The position numbers and the translations under genes are program-made. Source: Planctomycetota bacterium (GTDB lineage: Bacteria; Planctomycetota; UBA1135). From it: a stretch of DNA of 64,000 nucleotides. Below, one piece after another: positions 24,615 through 33,122 of the stretch (position 1 is the first letter of the stretch; each line of letters starts with the position of its first letter). The stretch covers positions 42,882 to 106,881 of the forward strand of contig JAQBXR010000009.1 in NCBI GenBank assembly GCA_027623295.1, given 5' to 3'. The notes below the pieces were generated by a model. The model ran no database searches, was not told where the DNA came from, and was given only the letters and a program-made list of their open reading frames with translations.

Positions 24615-25814
24615 ATGACCGTCGCAGACACGATCAACACCACGGCAAGCTTCCAGGAGCTCGACCTCTACAACTTCCAGGAACTCTTCAGTGAAGAGGA
24701 GCTGATGGTGCGCGACATGGTGCGCAGTTTTTGCGAAGAACGCATTATGCCGGGCATCGCAACGCACTGGGAAAACGGCACCTTTCCTACCGAAATCATC
24801 CGCGAATTGGGAGCCTTGAGTCTACTTGGCATTGTTGTGGATGAAAAGTACGGTGGCGCCGGCATGAGCAGCACCGTTTATGGTCTGGTCTGTCACGAGC
24901 TCGAGCGCTGCGATTCCGGCATCCGCTCTTTTGCCAGCGTGCAGTCTTCTTTGGTCATGTTTCCCATCGAGGCTTTCGGATCCGAAGAGCAGAAAATGAA
25001 ATACCTGCCGAAGCTCGCCACTGGTGAAATCATTGGTTGCTTTGGCCTGACCGAGCCTGACTTCGGTTCTGATCCAGGCGGCATGCGTTCGAAGTGCCGC
25101 AAAGATGGCGAGGACTGGATCCTCAATGGCCAAAAGATGTGGATCACCAACGGTACGAACTCACAAGTCGCGATCGTCTGGTGCCGCGATGAAGAAGGCA
25201 ACATGCAAGGCTTCATTGTCGATGCCGACAGCGAAGGATTCTCGGCTCCTGAGCAGAAGCACAAGTGGTCGTTGCGTGCGAGTGTCACTTCCGAATTAGT
25301 ATTGGAGGATGTGCGCGTTCCTGAAGCAAACCGCATGCCTGGAGTCACTGGTTTAGGCAGCGCCTTGATGTGCTTAACTCATGCCCGTTTCGGCATCGCT
25401 TGGGGCGCACTCGGTGCTGCTCAAGCATGTTTCGACGAAGCGCGCCGCTACACCTTGGTTCGGCAAATCTTTCAGAAGCCATTAGCTGCTTACCAAATCA
25501 CCCAGAACAAGTTCGCCTGGATGGCGTCGGAGATTACCAAGGCACAATTGTTAGTAGAACGCCTCGGTCGCTTGAAGGACTCTGGCAAGATGAAACCTCA
25601 CCAAGTGTCCATCGCAAAGCGCAACAATGTCGACATGGCAATTCGTGTCGCTCGCGAATGCCGCACCTTGCTGGGCGCAAACGGCGTCACCTTGGAGTAC
25701 CAAACCGGTCGCCATCTATGCAACTTGGAGTCGGTACTTACTTACGAAGGCACCCACGAGGTGCATTCGCTCGTGATTGGCCATACAGTCACTGGCATTC
25801 CCGCTTACCGCTAA
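24615..25814 (+). CDS. Glutaryl-CoA dehydrogenase-like acyl-CoA dehydrogenase
   Basis: A 399-residue FAD enzyme. The GcdH-type features are SVQSSLVMFPIEAFGSEEQK, GCFGLTEPDFGSDPGGM (flavin and substrate pocket), the LRASVTSELVLEDVRVP segment and the catalytic Glu in LTYEGTHEVHSLVIG, near residue 377. Glutaryl-CoA dehydrogenase makes crotonyl-CoA, oxidatively decarboxylating or not. This fits the genes downstream: benzoyl-CoA degradation through 3-hydroxypimeloyl-CoA gives glutaryl-CoA. It is the first gene of a five-gene cluster and lies 17 bases before the next start. A non-decarboxylating acyl-CoA dehydrogenase with another substrate cannot be excluded. Confidence 0.85.
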   Translation: MTVADTINTTASFQELDLYNFQELFSEEELMVRDMVRSFCEERIMPGIATHWENGTFPTEIIRELGALSLLGIVVDEKYGGAGMSSTVYGLVCHELERCDSGIRSFASVQSSLVMFPIEAFGSEEQKMKYLPKLATGEIIGCFGLTEPDFGSDPGGMRSKCRKDGEDWILNGQKMWITNGTNSQVAIVWCRDEEGNMQGFIVDADSEGFSAPEQKHKWSLRASVTSELVLEDVRVPEANRMPGVTGLGSALMCLTHARFGIAWGALGAAQACFDEARRYTLVRQIFQKPLAAYQITQNKFAWMASEITKAQLLVERLGRLKDSGKMKPHQVSIAKRNNVDMAIRVARECRTLLGANGVTLEYQTGRHLCNLESVLTYEGTHEVHSLVIGHTVTGIPAYR

Positions 25815-25831
25815 ACCTTGTCGTTGAGCTC

Positions 25832-26572
25832 ATGAATAACTCCTCTGCTTTTCGTTGGCTCATGACTGCTCCAGGCGCTCCATTGGAGCGAAGGGAGTTT
25901 GAACTTCCTGCACCCGCTTCGAGCGAAGTGATTGTGCGTGTAGTCGGCTGCGGCATCTGCCACACAGACTTGGGTTTCCTGCATGGTGGTGTGCGCACCA
26001 ACCATGAACTCCCCATCGCGCTTGGCCACGAGATTGCCGGAACCGTCGAGGCTGTCGGCGACGCTTGCGAAGAATGGGCCGGCAAAGATGTCGTAATTCC
26101 CGCGGTGTTGCCTTGCGGCGCTTGCGAACTCTGCAATGCTGGCAGGGAAACTTCCTGCCGCAACCAGAAGATGCCCGGTAATGATTTTCACGGCGGCTTC
26201 GCTTCTCATGTCATCGTACCCGCACAGTGGCTGGTCGATGCCAGCAACTTACCTGGCGAAATTGAATTGGCCGACGTCGCTGTGTTAGCTGACGCCGTGA
26301 CCACTCCCTATCAAGCTATGCTGCGTGCCGACGTCCAACCTGGCGATGGCGTGGTATTGATTGGCGCCGGTGGTATTGGTAGTTTTGGCATGCAGATCGC
26401 CAAGGCTTTCGGTGCGCGCGTTGTCGCGATCGACATCGATGATGAAAAACTCGCGCGCGCAGCCGAGTTCGGCGCCGATGGCACGGTGAATACGCGTGGC
26501 CTGGAAATCAACGCCGTCCTTGACGCCGCGCAAGCCCACAAAATCCCTCAACGCCCCGTACTGCTCCCATGA
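25832..26572 (+). pseudogene. had: 6-hydroxycyclohex-1-ene-1-carbonyl-CoA dehydrogenase (Had) with internal deletion
   Basis: The zinc-dependent alcohol dehydrogenase of the anaerobic benzoyl-CoA pathway. The N-terminal catalytic domain is intact: RWLMTAPGAPLERREFELPA, CGICHTDLGFLHGGVRTNHE, the structural-zinc Cys cluster LPCGACELCNAGRETSCRNQ, then KMPGNDFHGGFASHVIVPA. The Rossmann glycine motif GAGGIGSFGMQIAKAFGA follows. After residue ~225 the sequence jumps from NTRGLE to INAVLDAAQAHKIPQRPVLLP, which is a plausible natural C-terminal end. About 120 residues are missing compared with family members (~368). The frame is kept, and the stop still overlaps the oah start (ATGA). Without the missing part of the nucleotide-binding and substrate regions the enzyme should be inactive. 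Confidence 0.8.
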
Positions 26573-27711
26573 CCTCTACCACCGACACTGGCTCCGCTTT
26601 TGTGAATCACGAACTAAACCCAAAGGGCGAGTACGCCGAGATTCTTTATGAATTGAAACCACTGCTAAACGCTGATGGTTCCGTGGTCGAAGGATTGTTC
26701 AACGCCTGGATTTCATTGAACAATCCCAGCCAGTACAACTCCTATACCACCACCGCCGTGAAGGAAGTTATTCTTGCCTTGCGTCAGGCTTCGAACGAAC
26801 CTGCGGTCGTCGCTGTCGTCTTTACTGCGGTGGGCGACAAGGCTTTCTGCACTGGTGGTAACACTAAGGATTATGCAGAGAAATACTCCGGTCGCCCTGA
26901 CGAATACCGCCGCTATATGCGCCTGTTCAATGACATGGTTACAGCATTGCTGGCCTGCGATAAACCGGTGATCAACCGCGTGAACGGAATGCGCATTGGT
27001 GGTGGCCAGGAAATCGGTATGGCTTGCGATTTCACTGTTGCGGCGGATACCGCCCGCTTCGGTCAAGCGGGGCCGAAGCATGGGTCCGCTCCTGTTGGCG
27101 GCTCCACCGATTTCCTGCCGCTGTTCGTCGGTTGGGCCAAGGCCGTCGAATCTTGCACTTTGTGTGAACATTGGACCGCGCACGAGGCGCTTGGCCTGGG
27201 ATTGATCAATAGCATTGCCCCGGTTCTAAAACGCGACGGCGAGTTCGTGCCGAATCCGATGGCCTACACCGAACAACGCTACGACTCATGGGGGCGCCCG
27301 ATGTGGGGCAAGGCCAAGACTGGCGCCGACCGCAACGCCGCCAAGGAAACCATGGACGAATGCGTCGTCGACTTCAGCATGCTGGATCGGGAAGTCGAAC
27401 TACTTGCCTTCAAACTGGCAAATACCATGCCCGACTGCACGACCTACACCTTGGAAAATCTGCGCAAGCACAAGTTGGCGCACTGGGACGCGAACAAGGA
27501 AAGTAACCGCGCTTGGCTAGCCTTGAACATGATGACCGAAGGCCGCGCTGGTTTCCGCACCTTCAATTATGCGCCGCGTGAAGCACGCCAGGCGAACTTC
27601 CTTGAGATGCGCCGCGGCCTCGCGAATGGAGCACGCTGGAACGATGACTTCGTCAGCACCTTTGCCCCTTATGCCACCGACGCCCATGTCTTGGGTGAAG
27701 AACAATCATGA
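26569..27711 (+). CDS. oah: 6-oxocyclohex-1-ene-1-carbonyl-CoA hydrolase (Oah/BamA)
   Basis: A 380-residue crotonase-family ring-opening hydrolase that turns 6-oxocyclohexene-carbonyl-CoA into 3-hydroxypimeloyl-CoA. It is the classical marker of anaerobic aromatic degradation. Visible features are the oxyanion-hole segments GDKAFCTGGNTKDYAEKYSG and VNGMRIGGGQEIGMACDFT, and the family-specific FGQAGPKHGSAPVGGSTDFL. The C-terminal MTEGRAGFRTFNYAPREARQ is also characteristic. Length and all segments look complete, so this enzyme appears intact although its neighbours are damaged. It is coupled to the genes on both sides by ATGA overlaps. Confidence 0.95.
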   Translation: MTSTTDTGSAFVNHELNPKGEYAEILYELKPLLNADGSVVEGLFNAWISLNNPSQYNSYTTTAVKEVILALRQASNEPAVVAVVFTAVGDKAFCTGGNTKDYAEKYSGRPDEYRRYMRLFNDMVTALLACDKPVINRVNGMRIGGGQEIGMACDFTVAADTARFGQAGPKHGSAPVGGSTDFLPLFVGWAKAVESCTLCEHWTAHEALGLGLINSIAPVLKRDGEFVPNPMAYTEQRYDSWGRPMWGKAKTGADRNAAKETMDECVVDFSMLDREVELLAFKLANTMPDCTTYTLENLRKHKLAHWDANKESNRAWLALNMMTEGRAGFRTFNYAPREARQANFLEMRRGLANGARWNDDFVSTFAPYATDAHVLGEEQS

Positions 27712-28490
27712 GCATGGTTGCAGAAGTAAGCTGCGAGCGCATCTTTTCTGGTCAAGCTGCGATCATCGAGTTTGGCCCGATGCCCACTAATATCGTTGAT
27801 CGCGCCACCATGACTGCCATCGTCGCGGCCTTGCGCGAATGTGCCGCAGATAAGGATTTAAAATGCATTATCATCCGTGGTGCTGGCAATCACTTCAGCT
27901 ACGGCGCAAGTGTGCCTGAGCATTTGCCTGGCGAGTTCGAGAAGATGATTCCCTAATTCCATGAAGCGCTGCGCGCTTTCAACGCACCTGATCTACCTCC
28001 TATCATTGCTGCGGTGCGCGGTCGCTGTTTAGGTGGCGGATTTGAGCTCGCGATGGTTTGCGACTTGATTGCCATCGACGCTGAAGCACAACTTGGCTGT
28101 CCCGAAGTCATGCTTGGAGTCTTCCCCCCCGCCGGTGCAGCCCTGTTGCCATTGCGCGCGACTGCCAGTCATGCTGCCGCCATGTTGATGACTGGCCGCA
28201 TCATTACCGGCTCGGATGCCTTCCACCATGGCATCGCAGATATCGAGGCGCCTCCGGGTAAACTGGATGACGCGATCGAATCCTGGTTCCAAGAAAATTT
28301 CGCGAAGCTGTCAGCGGAAGCGCTGCGTCAGACGCGCCGAGCGACACGCCATCCTTGGCGCAAGGCTCTGGGCGAAACGCTTGACCAACTTGAAAAGCAG
28401 TACTTGCAGGATCTTATGAGCACCGATGACGCTCTTGAGGGATTAAACAGCTTCGTGGGTAAGCGCCGCGCGGTGTGGAAGAACCGATGA
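27708..28490 (+). pseudogene. dch: Cyclohexa-1,5-diene-1-carbonyl-CoA hydratase (Dch), interrupted by TAA
   Basis: A crotonase-family hydratase that adds water to the cyclic dienoyl-CoA made by benzoyl-CoA reductase. The 5' part (GAGNHFSYGASVPEHLPGEF) and the 3' part (AAVRGRCLGGGFELAMVCDL, GCPEVMLGVFPPAGAALLPL) both match Dch. They are in the same frame and separated only by a TAA at 27954-27956 after KMIP. Family alignment suggests Gln there (CAA to TAA). The total of 260 codons is the normal length. Both ends overlap their neighbours by ATGA, so the operon structure is preserved. The stop could be a true nonsense mutation or a base-call error. Re-initiation downstream would give only a C-terminal piece. 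Confidence 0.85.
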
Positions 28491-29218
28491 GCACGCGTGC
28501 AGTATCTGCCCTGATCACTGGCGGCAGTGGCGGCATTGGTGCTGCGGTTGTGCGGTCTTTGGCGGCAGCCGGCCATCATGTGACCTTTACGCATGTTGGT
28601 CAGACCGAAGAAGCTGCCGCTTTGACGTCAGAGTTAAATGCGGCAGGTATGCAAGTCAACGGCGTCGAGTCGAACTGCTCCGACGAAACCGCTGTGAATA
28701 AATTATGCGCTAAAGTCAAACCGCAGATCCTGATTCACTGTGCCGGGATAACCCGCGATCGCGCGATCTGGAAACAAGATGTTTCCGATTTCGACGCCAT
28801 CATCGACGTGAATTTGCGTGGCGCCTGGCTGCTGAGTCGAGCTGCCGCCACCACCATGCGCGACGCCGGATGGGGCCGCATCATCCTGCTTGGCTCTATC
28901 AATGGTTCACGCGGCAAGTTCGGCCAAACGGCCTATGCCGCGAGTAAGGCTGGGTTGATCGGATTGGCGCGCAGTCTAGCGAAGGAGCTTGGACTCAAAG
29001 GAGTGACCGCAAACGTGATCGAGCCGGGTTGGATCGACACCCCAATGACGCTCGCTGTTCCTGCGCAGTTTCGCGAGGACGCACGCAAGCAAACAATGAC
29101 GGGTGAGCTGGGTTTGCCGGAAGACATCGCTGGCACCGTTGCCTATCTAATCAGCGACGCTGCACGGCAAGTCACCGGCCAAGTATTGCGCGTTGATGGC
29201 GGACAGCTTTGGAATTAA
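28487..29218 (+). CDS. SDR-family dehydrogenase/reductase (FabG-like)
   Basis: A 243-residue short-chain dehydrogenase. Motifs: ALITGGSGGIGAAVV (NAD(P) binding), LIHCAGITRDR, the catalytic Ser in ILLGSINGSRGKFGQ, and the YAASKAG Tyr/Lys pair. It most resembles 3-oxoacyl-ACP reductases. The start ATG overlaps the dch stop, so it belongs to the benzoyl-CoA cluster, where a 3-hydroxypimeloyl-CoA dehydrogenase activity is needed; that role is inferred from position only. The gene is intact. The 170 bases after its stop contain no recognisable gene. Confidence 0.85.
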   Translation: MSTRAVSALITGGSGGIGAAVVRSLAAAGHHVTFTHVGQTEEAAALTSELNAAGMQVNGVESNCSDETAVNKLCAKVKPQILIHCAGITRDRAIWKQDVSDFDAIIDVNLRGAWLLSRAAATTMRDAGWGRIILLGSINGSRGKFGQTAYAASKAGLIGLARSLAKELGLKGVTANVIEPGWIDTPMTLAVPAQFREDARKQTMTGELGLPEDIAGTVAYLISDAARQVTGQVLRVDGGQLWN

Positions 29219-29389
29219 TCGCACTTGGGACTCAAGTACGCCGCTGGAATCCGTTGGCGTAGCCGCAGCGGCTGGTGGGATTCGATCGCCGCACCGCATG
29301 CGCATGGCTCCGCTCTTATGCCTCCAGCGCCTTAATGCACCGCAACTAAATCTGTTTAGCAATACTGCCGAGTCGCGTATCATGCTCGC

Positions 29390-30106
29390 ATGGTGCACGA
29401 CTCGGATTCCGGCGACTCTCTAGTTGCCAAACGATTGCGGTTTTTGGAACGTCATCGGGCGAAGATGACAGAGCATGCTGAAAATTCAACCGCAGCCCCA
29501 GAAGGAAGCGGTGACTCCAATCGCCACGGCATGCCTAAGTTGCCGATCGGACAGCACGTCACCAAGAAATGGCCGGTTTTGGATTTAGGAGTCCACCCTG
29601 AGATTGTCAAAGAAGATTGGTCCTTAGAGATTTGTGGATTAGTCGAGAACCCGGTGGTTCTGAACTGGGAACAACTTCTTGCCTTGCCGCAGGATGAACA
29701 GACCTCAGACTTTCATTGCGTGACCACTTGGAGTGCGATGGATCAAAACTGGATTGGCGTGCGCTTCACCGATTTGGTCGAGCTTGTACGCCCCTCCGAA
29801 GAGGCGAAGTATTTGCTTTGCACCGGCGCTGATCACGATCCATCGAGCGGCGAGCAGTACACCACCAACCTCCCACTGCTCGACGCTCTTCAAGAAGATG
29901 TCTTAATCGTTCACACTTGGAATGACCAACCCTTGCCACGCGAGCATGGTGGTCCGGTACGCATGATTACTCCACGACTCTATGCATGGAAGGGCACTAA
30001 GTGGATTACCCGGATTGAGTTCCTCGCCGAAGACCACCCAGGCTTTTGGGAGCGTCGCGGTTATTCCAATACAGCCAACCCGTGGTTTGAAGAGCGCTAC
30101 TCCTAA
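29390..30106 (+). CDS. Sulfite oxidase-like molybdopterin oxidoreductase
   Basis: A 238-residue protein with the oxidoreductase molybdopterin-binding fold. The Mo-ligating Cys lies in TSDFHCVTTWSAMDQNWIGV, near residue 110. The family segments WSLEICGLVENPVVLNWEQL and HGGPVRMITPRLYAWKGTKW are present. There is no signal peptide or dimerisation domain, so it belongs to the small cytoplasmic group related to the MsrP catalytic subunit but without a membrane partner. The first 45 residues are polar and probably disordered. The substrate is unknown. Confidence 0.88.
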   Translation: MVHDSDSGDSLVAKRLRFLERHRAKMTEHAENSTAAPEGSGDSNRHGMPKLPIGQHVTKKWPVLDLGVHPEIVKEDWSLEICGLVENPVVLNWEQLLALPQDEQTSDFHCVTTWSAMDQNWIGVRFTDLVELVRPSEEAKYLLCTGADHDPSSGEQYTTNLPLLDALQEDVLIVHTWNDQPLPREHGGPVRMITPRLYAWKGTKWITRIEFLAEDHPGFWERRGYSNTANPWFEERYS

Positions 30107-30123
30107 AACAAGTTGGAGCAAGC

Positions 30124-32148
30124 ATGCGATTCCTGTTTCCGATTAGTTCTCTCCTTGCCATCGTGCTCGGCGTTTTTGCGCCCCAGCAAGAACCGAGCAA
30201 GACCATTCTCGATCGCGCGGTTCACTTGGGCAACGACGCCACGCCTGAATGGCCCGAAGCGCAAGCCGAACCAGATGCCCCGGATGCCTTTCGTTTCGAG
30301 TTTGAAGCCTCGGCGAACCAGGGTGAGCTTGCCCTTGCCATCACCCAGCGCCATGTCGATAACACTTGGCATATCCTCATCAACGGAAAGAGCCTTGGCG
30401 CCCTGCAAGTAGGAAGTGAACGTAAAGAAATTCTTTACCCAGTCCCCGCCGGCACTTTGCTCGATGGCACCAACACCATGAGTGTGCAGATCGATCGCGT
30501 AGGTGATGACATTACCTTTGGGCCGGTGCGGTTGTTGGAAAGCTCCTATCGCGACATGCTGCAGATTGCACCTGTCCGATTTTCGGTGATCGATGGCGCA
30601 AGCGGAAACGGAATTCCATCGCGCTTGACGATCGTGAATGAGAATGACACTTTCATGCCGATTTATTATGCCTCGGCATGCGCTACGCCGGTACGGACCG
30701 GAGTGGCCTATACCGATGCATCGGGCCAAGCCACGGTGGAGTTGGCGGCGGGCAAGTACAGGGTTTACGCAACCCGCGGTATGGAATGGGGAGTTGCGGA
30801 ACTGCATTTGGAGCATTCTTTTGCAAGTGAAGTAGCGGCAACGCTGAGCATTGAGAAAGAGTTGGATACTACCGGCTGGTTAAGTGCTGACACACACATG
30901 CACACTTTGACCTTCAGCGGGCACGGTGACGCGCTCTTAGAGGAACGTGTTTTGACTTTGGCTGGCGAAGGCTTAGATGTCGCCATTGCAACCGACCACA
31001 ACCATCATGCCGATTACACCAGTGCCCAACATGCGGCCGGTGTCTCCGAGCATTACTTGTCGATTGTGGGTAATGAAGTCACCACCGACTTGGGCCATAT
31101 GAACGCTTTTCCGTTCACCGAAGAAGGCAAGCTCCCGAACCATAAGTTGCAGGAATGGGCGCCGCTGATTCAGGACATCCGCGACAAAGGCGCACAGGTG
31201 GTCATCCTCAACCACCCACGTTGGCCCGACCGCGACAAAGGTCCTTATGGCGTGTTCAAATTAGACCCGCGGACCGGTCTGTTCGCCGATGGCATCCAAA
31301 TTCCCGTCGATGCCTTGGAAGTCTTCAATAGCACCACGCCGCATACTCCGTGGCCTGAAGTCATGCGCGATTGGTTTAGCTTGATGAATGCAGGTTCCCG
31401 CATACGCGGCGTGGGCAGTTCCGATTCGCATTCCGTGTTGGACCCAGTTGGGCAAGGCCGTACTTGGCTTAAGAGTCCGACCGATGACCCAAAACTGGCT
31501 AACATCGATGACATCTGTAGCGCTTTCCGTGAAGGCCACTCCTCCATGGGGCTTGGCTTATTCGGCGAAGTGCTGGTGCAAGGCGTGGGACCTGGGGAGT
31601 TAGCAACGCCCACTGATGGCGAGATCACCATTGATTTCCGCATTGCTGGCGCGACCTGGGCGACCGCCGAGAAGGCTACGGTTTACATGAATGGCGTAGA
31701 GGTGGCATCGACCACTCTGCCTCCGCCCACCGAAGCAGCCCACCATGACCAAACCGTCAGCTTCAAAATCCGTACGCCCAGCGCCGACGCCTGGCTAGTT
31801 TGCGTTGCCACCGGCCCCAAACCGCAAGGCGCTTGGTGGTACAGCCTGTTCGATGATCTGGTCTTGGTCACCAACCCAGTCTGGGTCGATACCAATCTAG
31901 ATGGCGTCTATCAGTCTCCCCAAGAAACTGCAGCAGCAGCCTGCAAACTTGTCGGTCAAAACCCCAATGGAAGCCCACGCGTGACCGATTTGGCGGATAT
32001 CCTTAAGGAATGTGACCGCGCGGTTGCCGTGCAGATTTGGGTGGAAGCAAAACGCTTGTGGGGTGTCGAACACCCTGCGTCTCTGTCCAAACTGGCCTTG
32101 CTCGCACCGCATCTTCGTCAACTTTTGGAATCCCTAAGTACGGAATAG
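30124..32148 (+). CDS. CehA/McbA-type PHP metallohydrolase, exported
   Basis: A 674-residue exported protein. A signal peptide (FPISSLLAIVLGVFA) is followed by a beta-rich N-terminal part of about 220 residues. The PHP-like metal-dependent hydrolase domain begins with WLSADTHMHTLTFSGHG, near residue 255, and continues with AIATDHNHHADY, SIVGNEVTTDLGHMNAFPF, LNHPRWP and a distal GVGSSDSH. These His/Asp clusters form the polynuclear metal centre. Family members hydrolyse phosphoesters or carbamate esters. The C-terminal 200 residues form another beta domain. The stop is directly followed by the next ATG, so it heads a cluster with the rhodanese, MauE-like and lipase genes. Substrate unknown. 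Confidence 0.85.
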   Translation: MRFLFPISSLLAIVLGVFAPQQEPSKTILDRAVHLGNDATPEWPEAQAEPDAPDAFRFEFEASANQGELALAITQRHVDNTWHILINGKSLGALQVGSERKEILYPVPAGTLLDGTNTMSVQIDRVGDDITFGPVRLLESSYRDMLQIAPVRFSVIDGASGNGIPSRLTIVNENDTFMPIYYASACATPVRTGVAYTDASGQATVELAAGKYRVYATRGMEWGVAELHLEHSFASEVAATLSIEKELDTTGWLSADTHMHTLTFSGHGDALLEERVLTLAGEGLDVAIATDHNHHADYTSAQHAAGVSEHYLSIVGNEVTTDLGHMNAFPFTEEGKLPNHKLQEWAPLIQDIRDKGAQVVILNHPRWPDRDKGPYGVFKLDPRTGLFADGIQIPVDALEVFNSTTPHTPWPEVMRDWFSLMNAGSRIRGVGSSDSHSVLDPVGQGRTWLKSPTDDPKLANIDDICSAFREGHSSMGLGLFGEVLVQGVGPGELATPTDGEITIDFRIAGATWATAEKATVYMNGVEVASTTLPPPTEAAHHDQTVSFKIRTPSADAWLVCVATGPKPQGAWWYSLFDDLVLVTNPVWVDTNLDGVYQSPQETAAAACKLVGQNPNGSPRVTDLADILKECDRAVAVQIWVEAKRLWGVEHPASLSKLALLAPHLRQLLESLSTE

Positions 32149-32685
32149 ATGAATCTCCCGAACTCCACTTTTGGCCAAACCGTGACCTTCACCGCGGCGG
32201 TCCTCGTATTGGCCGTACTCAATAGCTTGGTCAATCCATCCGCCATGGATTTAGGCACCGATTATTTTCCGACTCTTACCCAAAGTGGAGAGGAAAATTC
32301 CGAAGGCGCTTTGCCCAAGCATGACTTCGGCGTGCTTGATGGCCAGATGGTTTTGGAGTTTCTGCCTGACCTTAGGCAAAGCGACTTTGCGGTTTTGATT
32401 GATGCACGCAGTACTGCGCATTACACCGAAGGACACATTCCAGGTGCTTATCAAATCGATCGTTACAAACTCGATGAATATGTACCACCGGTTCTTCCGG
32501 CTATGCAAGCAGCCGGTTACGTGATCATTTACTGCGCCGGCGGCGACTGCGAAGACAGCATCTTCCTCGCCACCGATTTGGTTTACCACTTCGGCTTAGA
32601 AAAAGAAGTGCTCTATATTTATGAAGGCGGCATGGAGGAATGGGAAGACCTCGGCCATCCCATCGCAACCGGGAAGGCACGCTAG
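32149..32685 (+). CDS. Membrane-anchored rhodanese-like protein
   Basis: A 178-residue protein with one N-terminal membrane segment (VTFTAAVLVLAVLNSLV), then a rhodanese domain. The active-site loop is VIIYCAGGDCEDSIFLATDL, with the first Cys as the persulfide/thiol residue and a second Cys five residues later. LIDARSTAHYTEGHIPGAYQ is the standard entry motif. The domain probably faces the periplasm. Its TAG overlaps by one base the GTG of the MauE-like gene. The pair resembles rhodanese plus DoxX/MauE modules in other planctomycetes and Verrucomicrobia. Confidence 0.88.
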   Translation: MNLPNSTFGQTVTFTAAVLVLAVLNSLVNPSAMDLGTDYFPTLTQSGEENSEGALPKHDFGVLDGQMVLEFLPDLRQSDFAVLIDARSTAHYTEGHIPGAYQIDRYKLDEYVPPVLPAMQAAGYVIIYCAGGDCEDSIFLATDLVYHFGLEKEVLYIYEGGMEEWEDLGHPIATGKAR

Positions 32686-33122
32686 TGTTGCGCCTCCCAC
32701 TCCTGATCCGCTTCTTGATGGGCGGTATTCTCATTGCTTATGGCGTTGAAAAGATGATGGACCCGGTGTCCTTCCTCAAAGCCATTCACGAGTACGACAT
32801 TCTCCCGACCAGCCCTACTTGGATCCTCAACTTGGCTCCAAGCGGAATCCCGATTCTAGAAATCGCCACCGGCCTCGCCTTCTTCACCGGAACCCTGCGC
32901 CGCGGTGCTGCCACGCTCATGAGCAGCTTCTTGGTGATTTTCACTGCCGCCATTCTTATGCGCACCTTTGGCGTCATGGAAGAAACCGGGCAATCCTTTA
33001 TGCAGGTAGAGTTTGATTGCGGTTGTGGCGCCGGCGTGGTCGTGATTTGGGAAAAGATCATGTTCAACACCGTCTTGGTGCTTGGAACCATGCATGCCGG
33101 TTTCCGCGCTCCGAGTTCCTGA
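32685..33122 (+). CDS. MauE/DoxX-like redox membrane protein
   Basis: A 145-residue protein with four predicted membrane helices. GTG at 32685 is taken as start because it overlaps the rhodanese stop and gives the right N-terminal helix, LIRFLMGGILIAYGVEKMMD. A conserved-looking motif FDCGCGAGVVV between helices 3 and 4 carries the Cys pair expected of MauE-type proteins, which help form or reduce disulfides in periplasmic proteins. Together with the rhodanese it looks like an electron or sulfur relay across the membrane. Its TGA overlaps the start of the following hydrolase. Confidence 0.82.
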   Translation: MLRLPLLIRFLMGGILIAYGVEKMMDPVSFLKAIHEYDILPTSPTWILNLAPSGIPILEIATGLAFFTGTLRRGAATLMSSFLVIFTAAILMRTFGVMEETGQSFMQVEFDCGCGAGVVVIWEKIMFNTVLVLGTMHAGFRAPSS

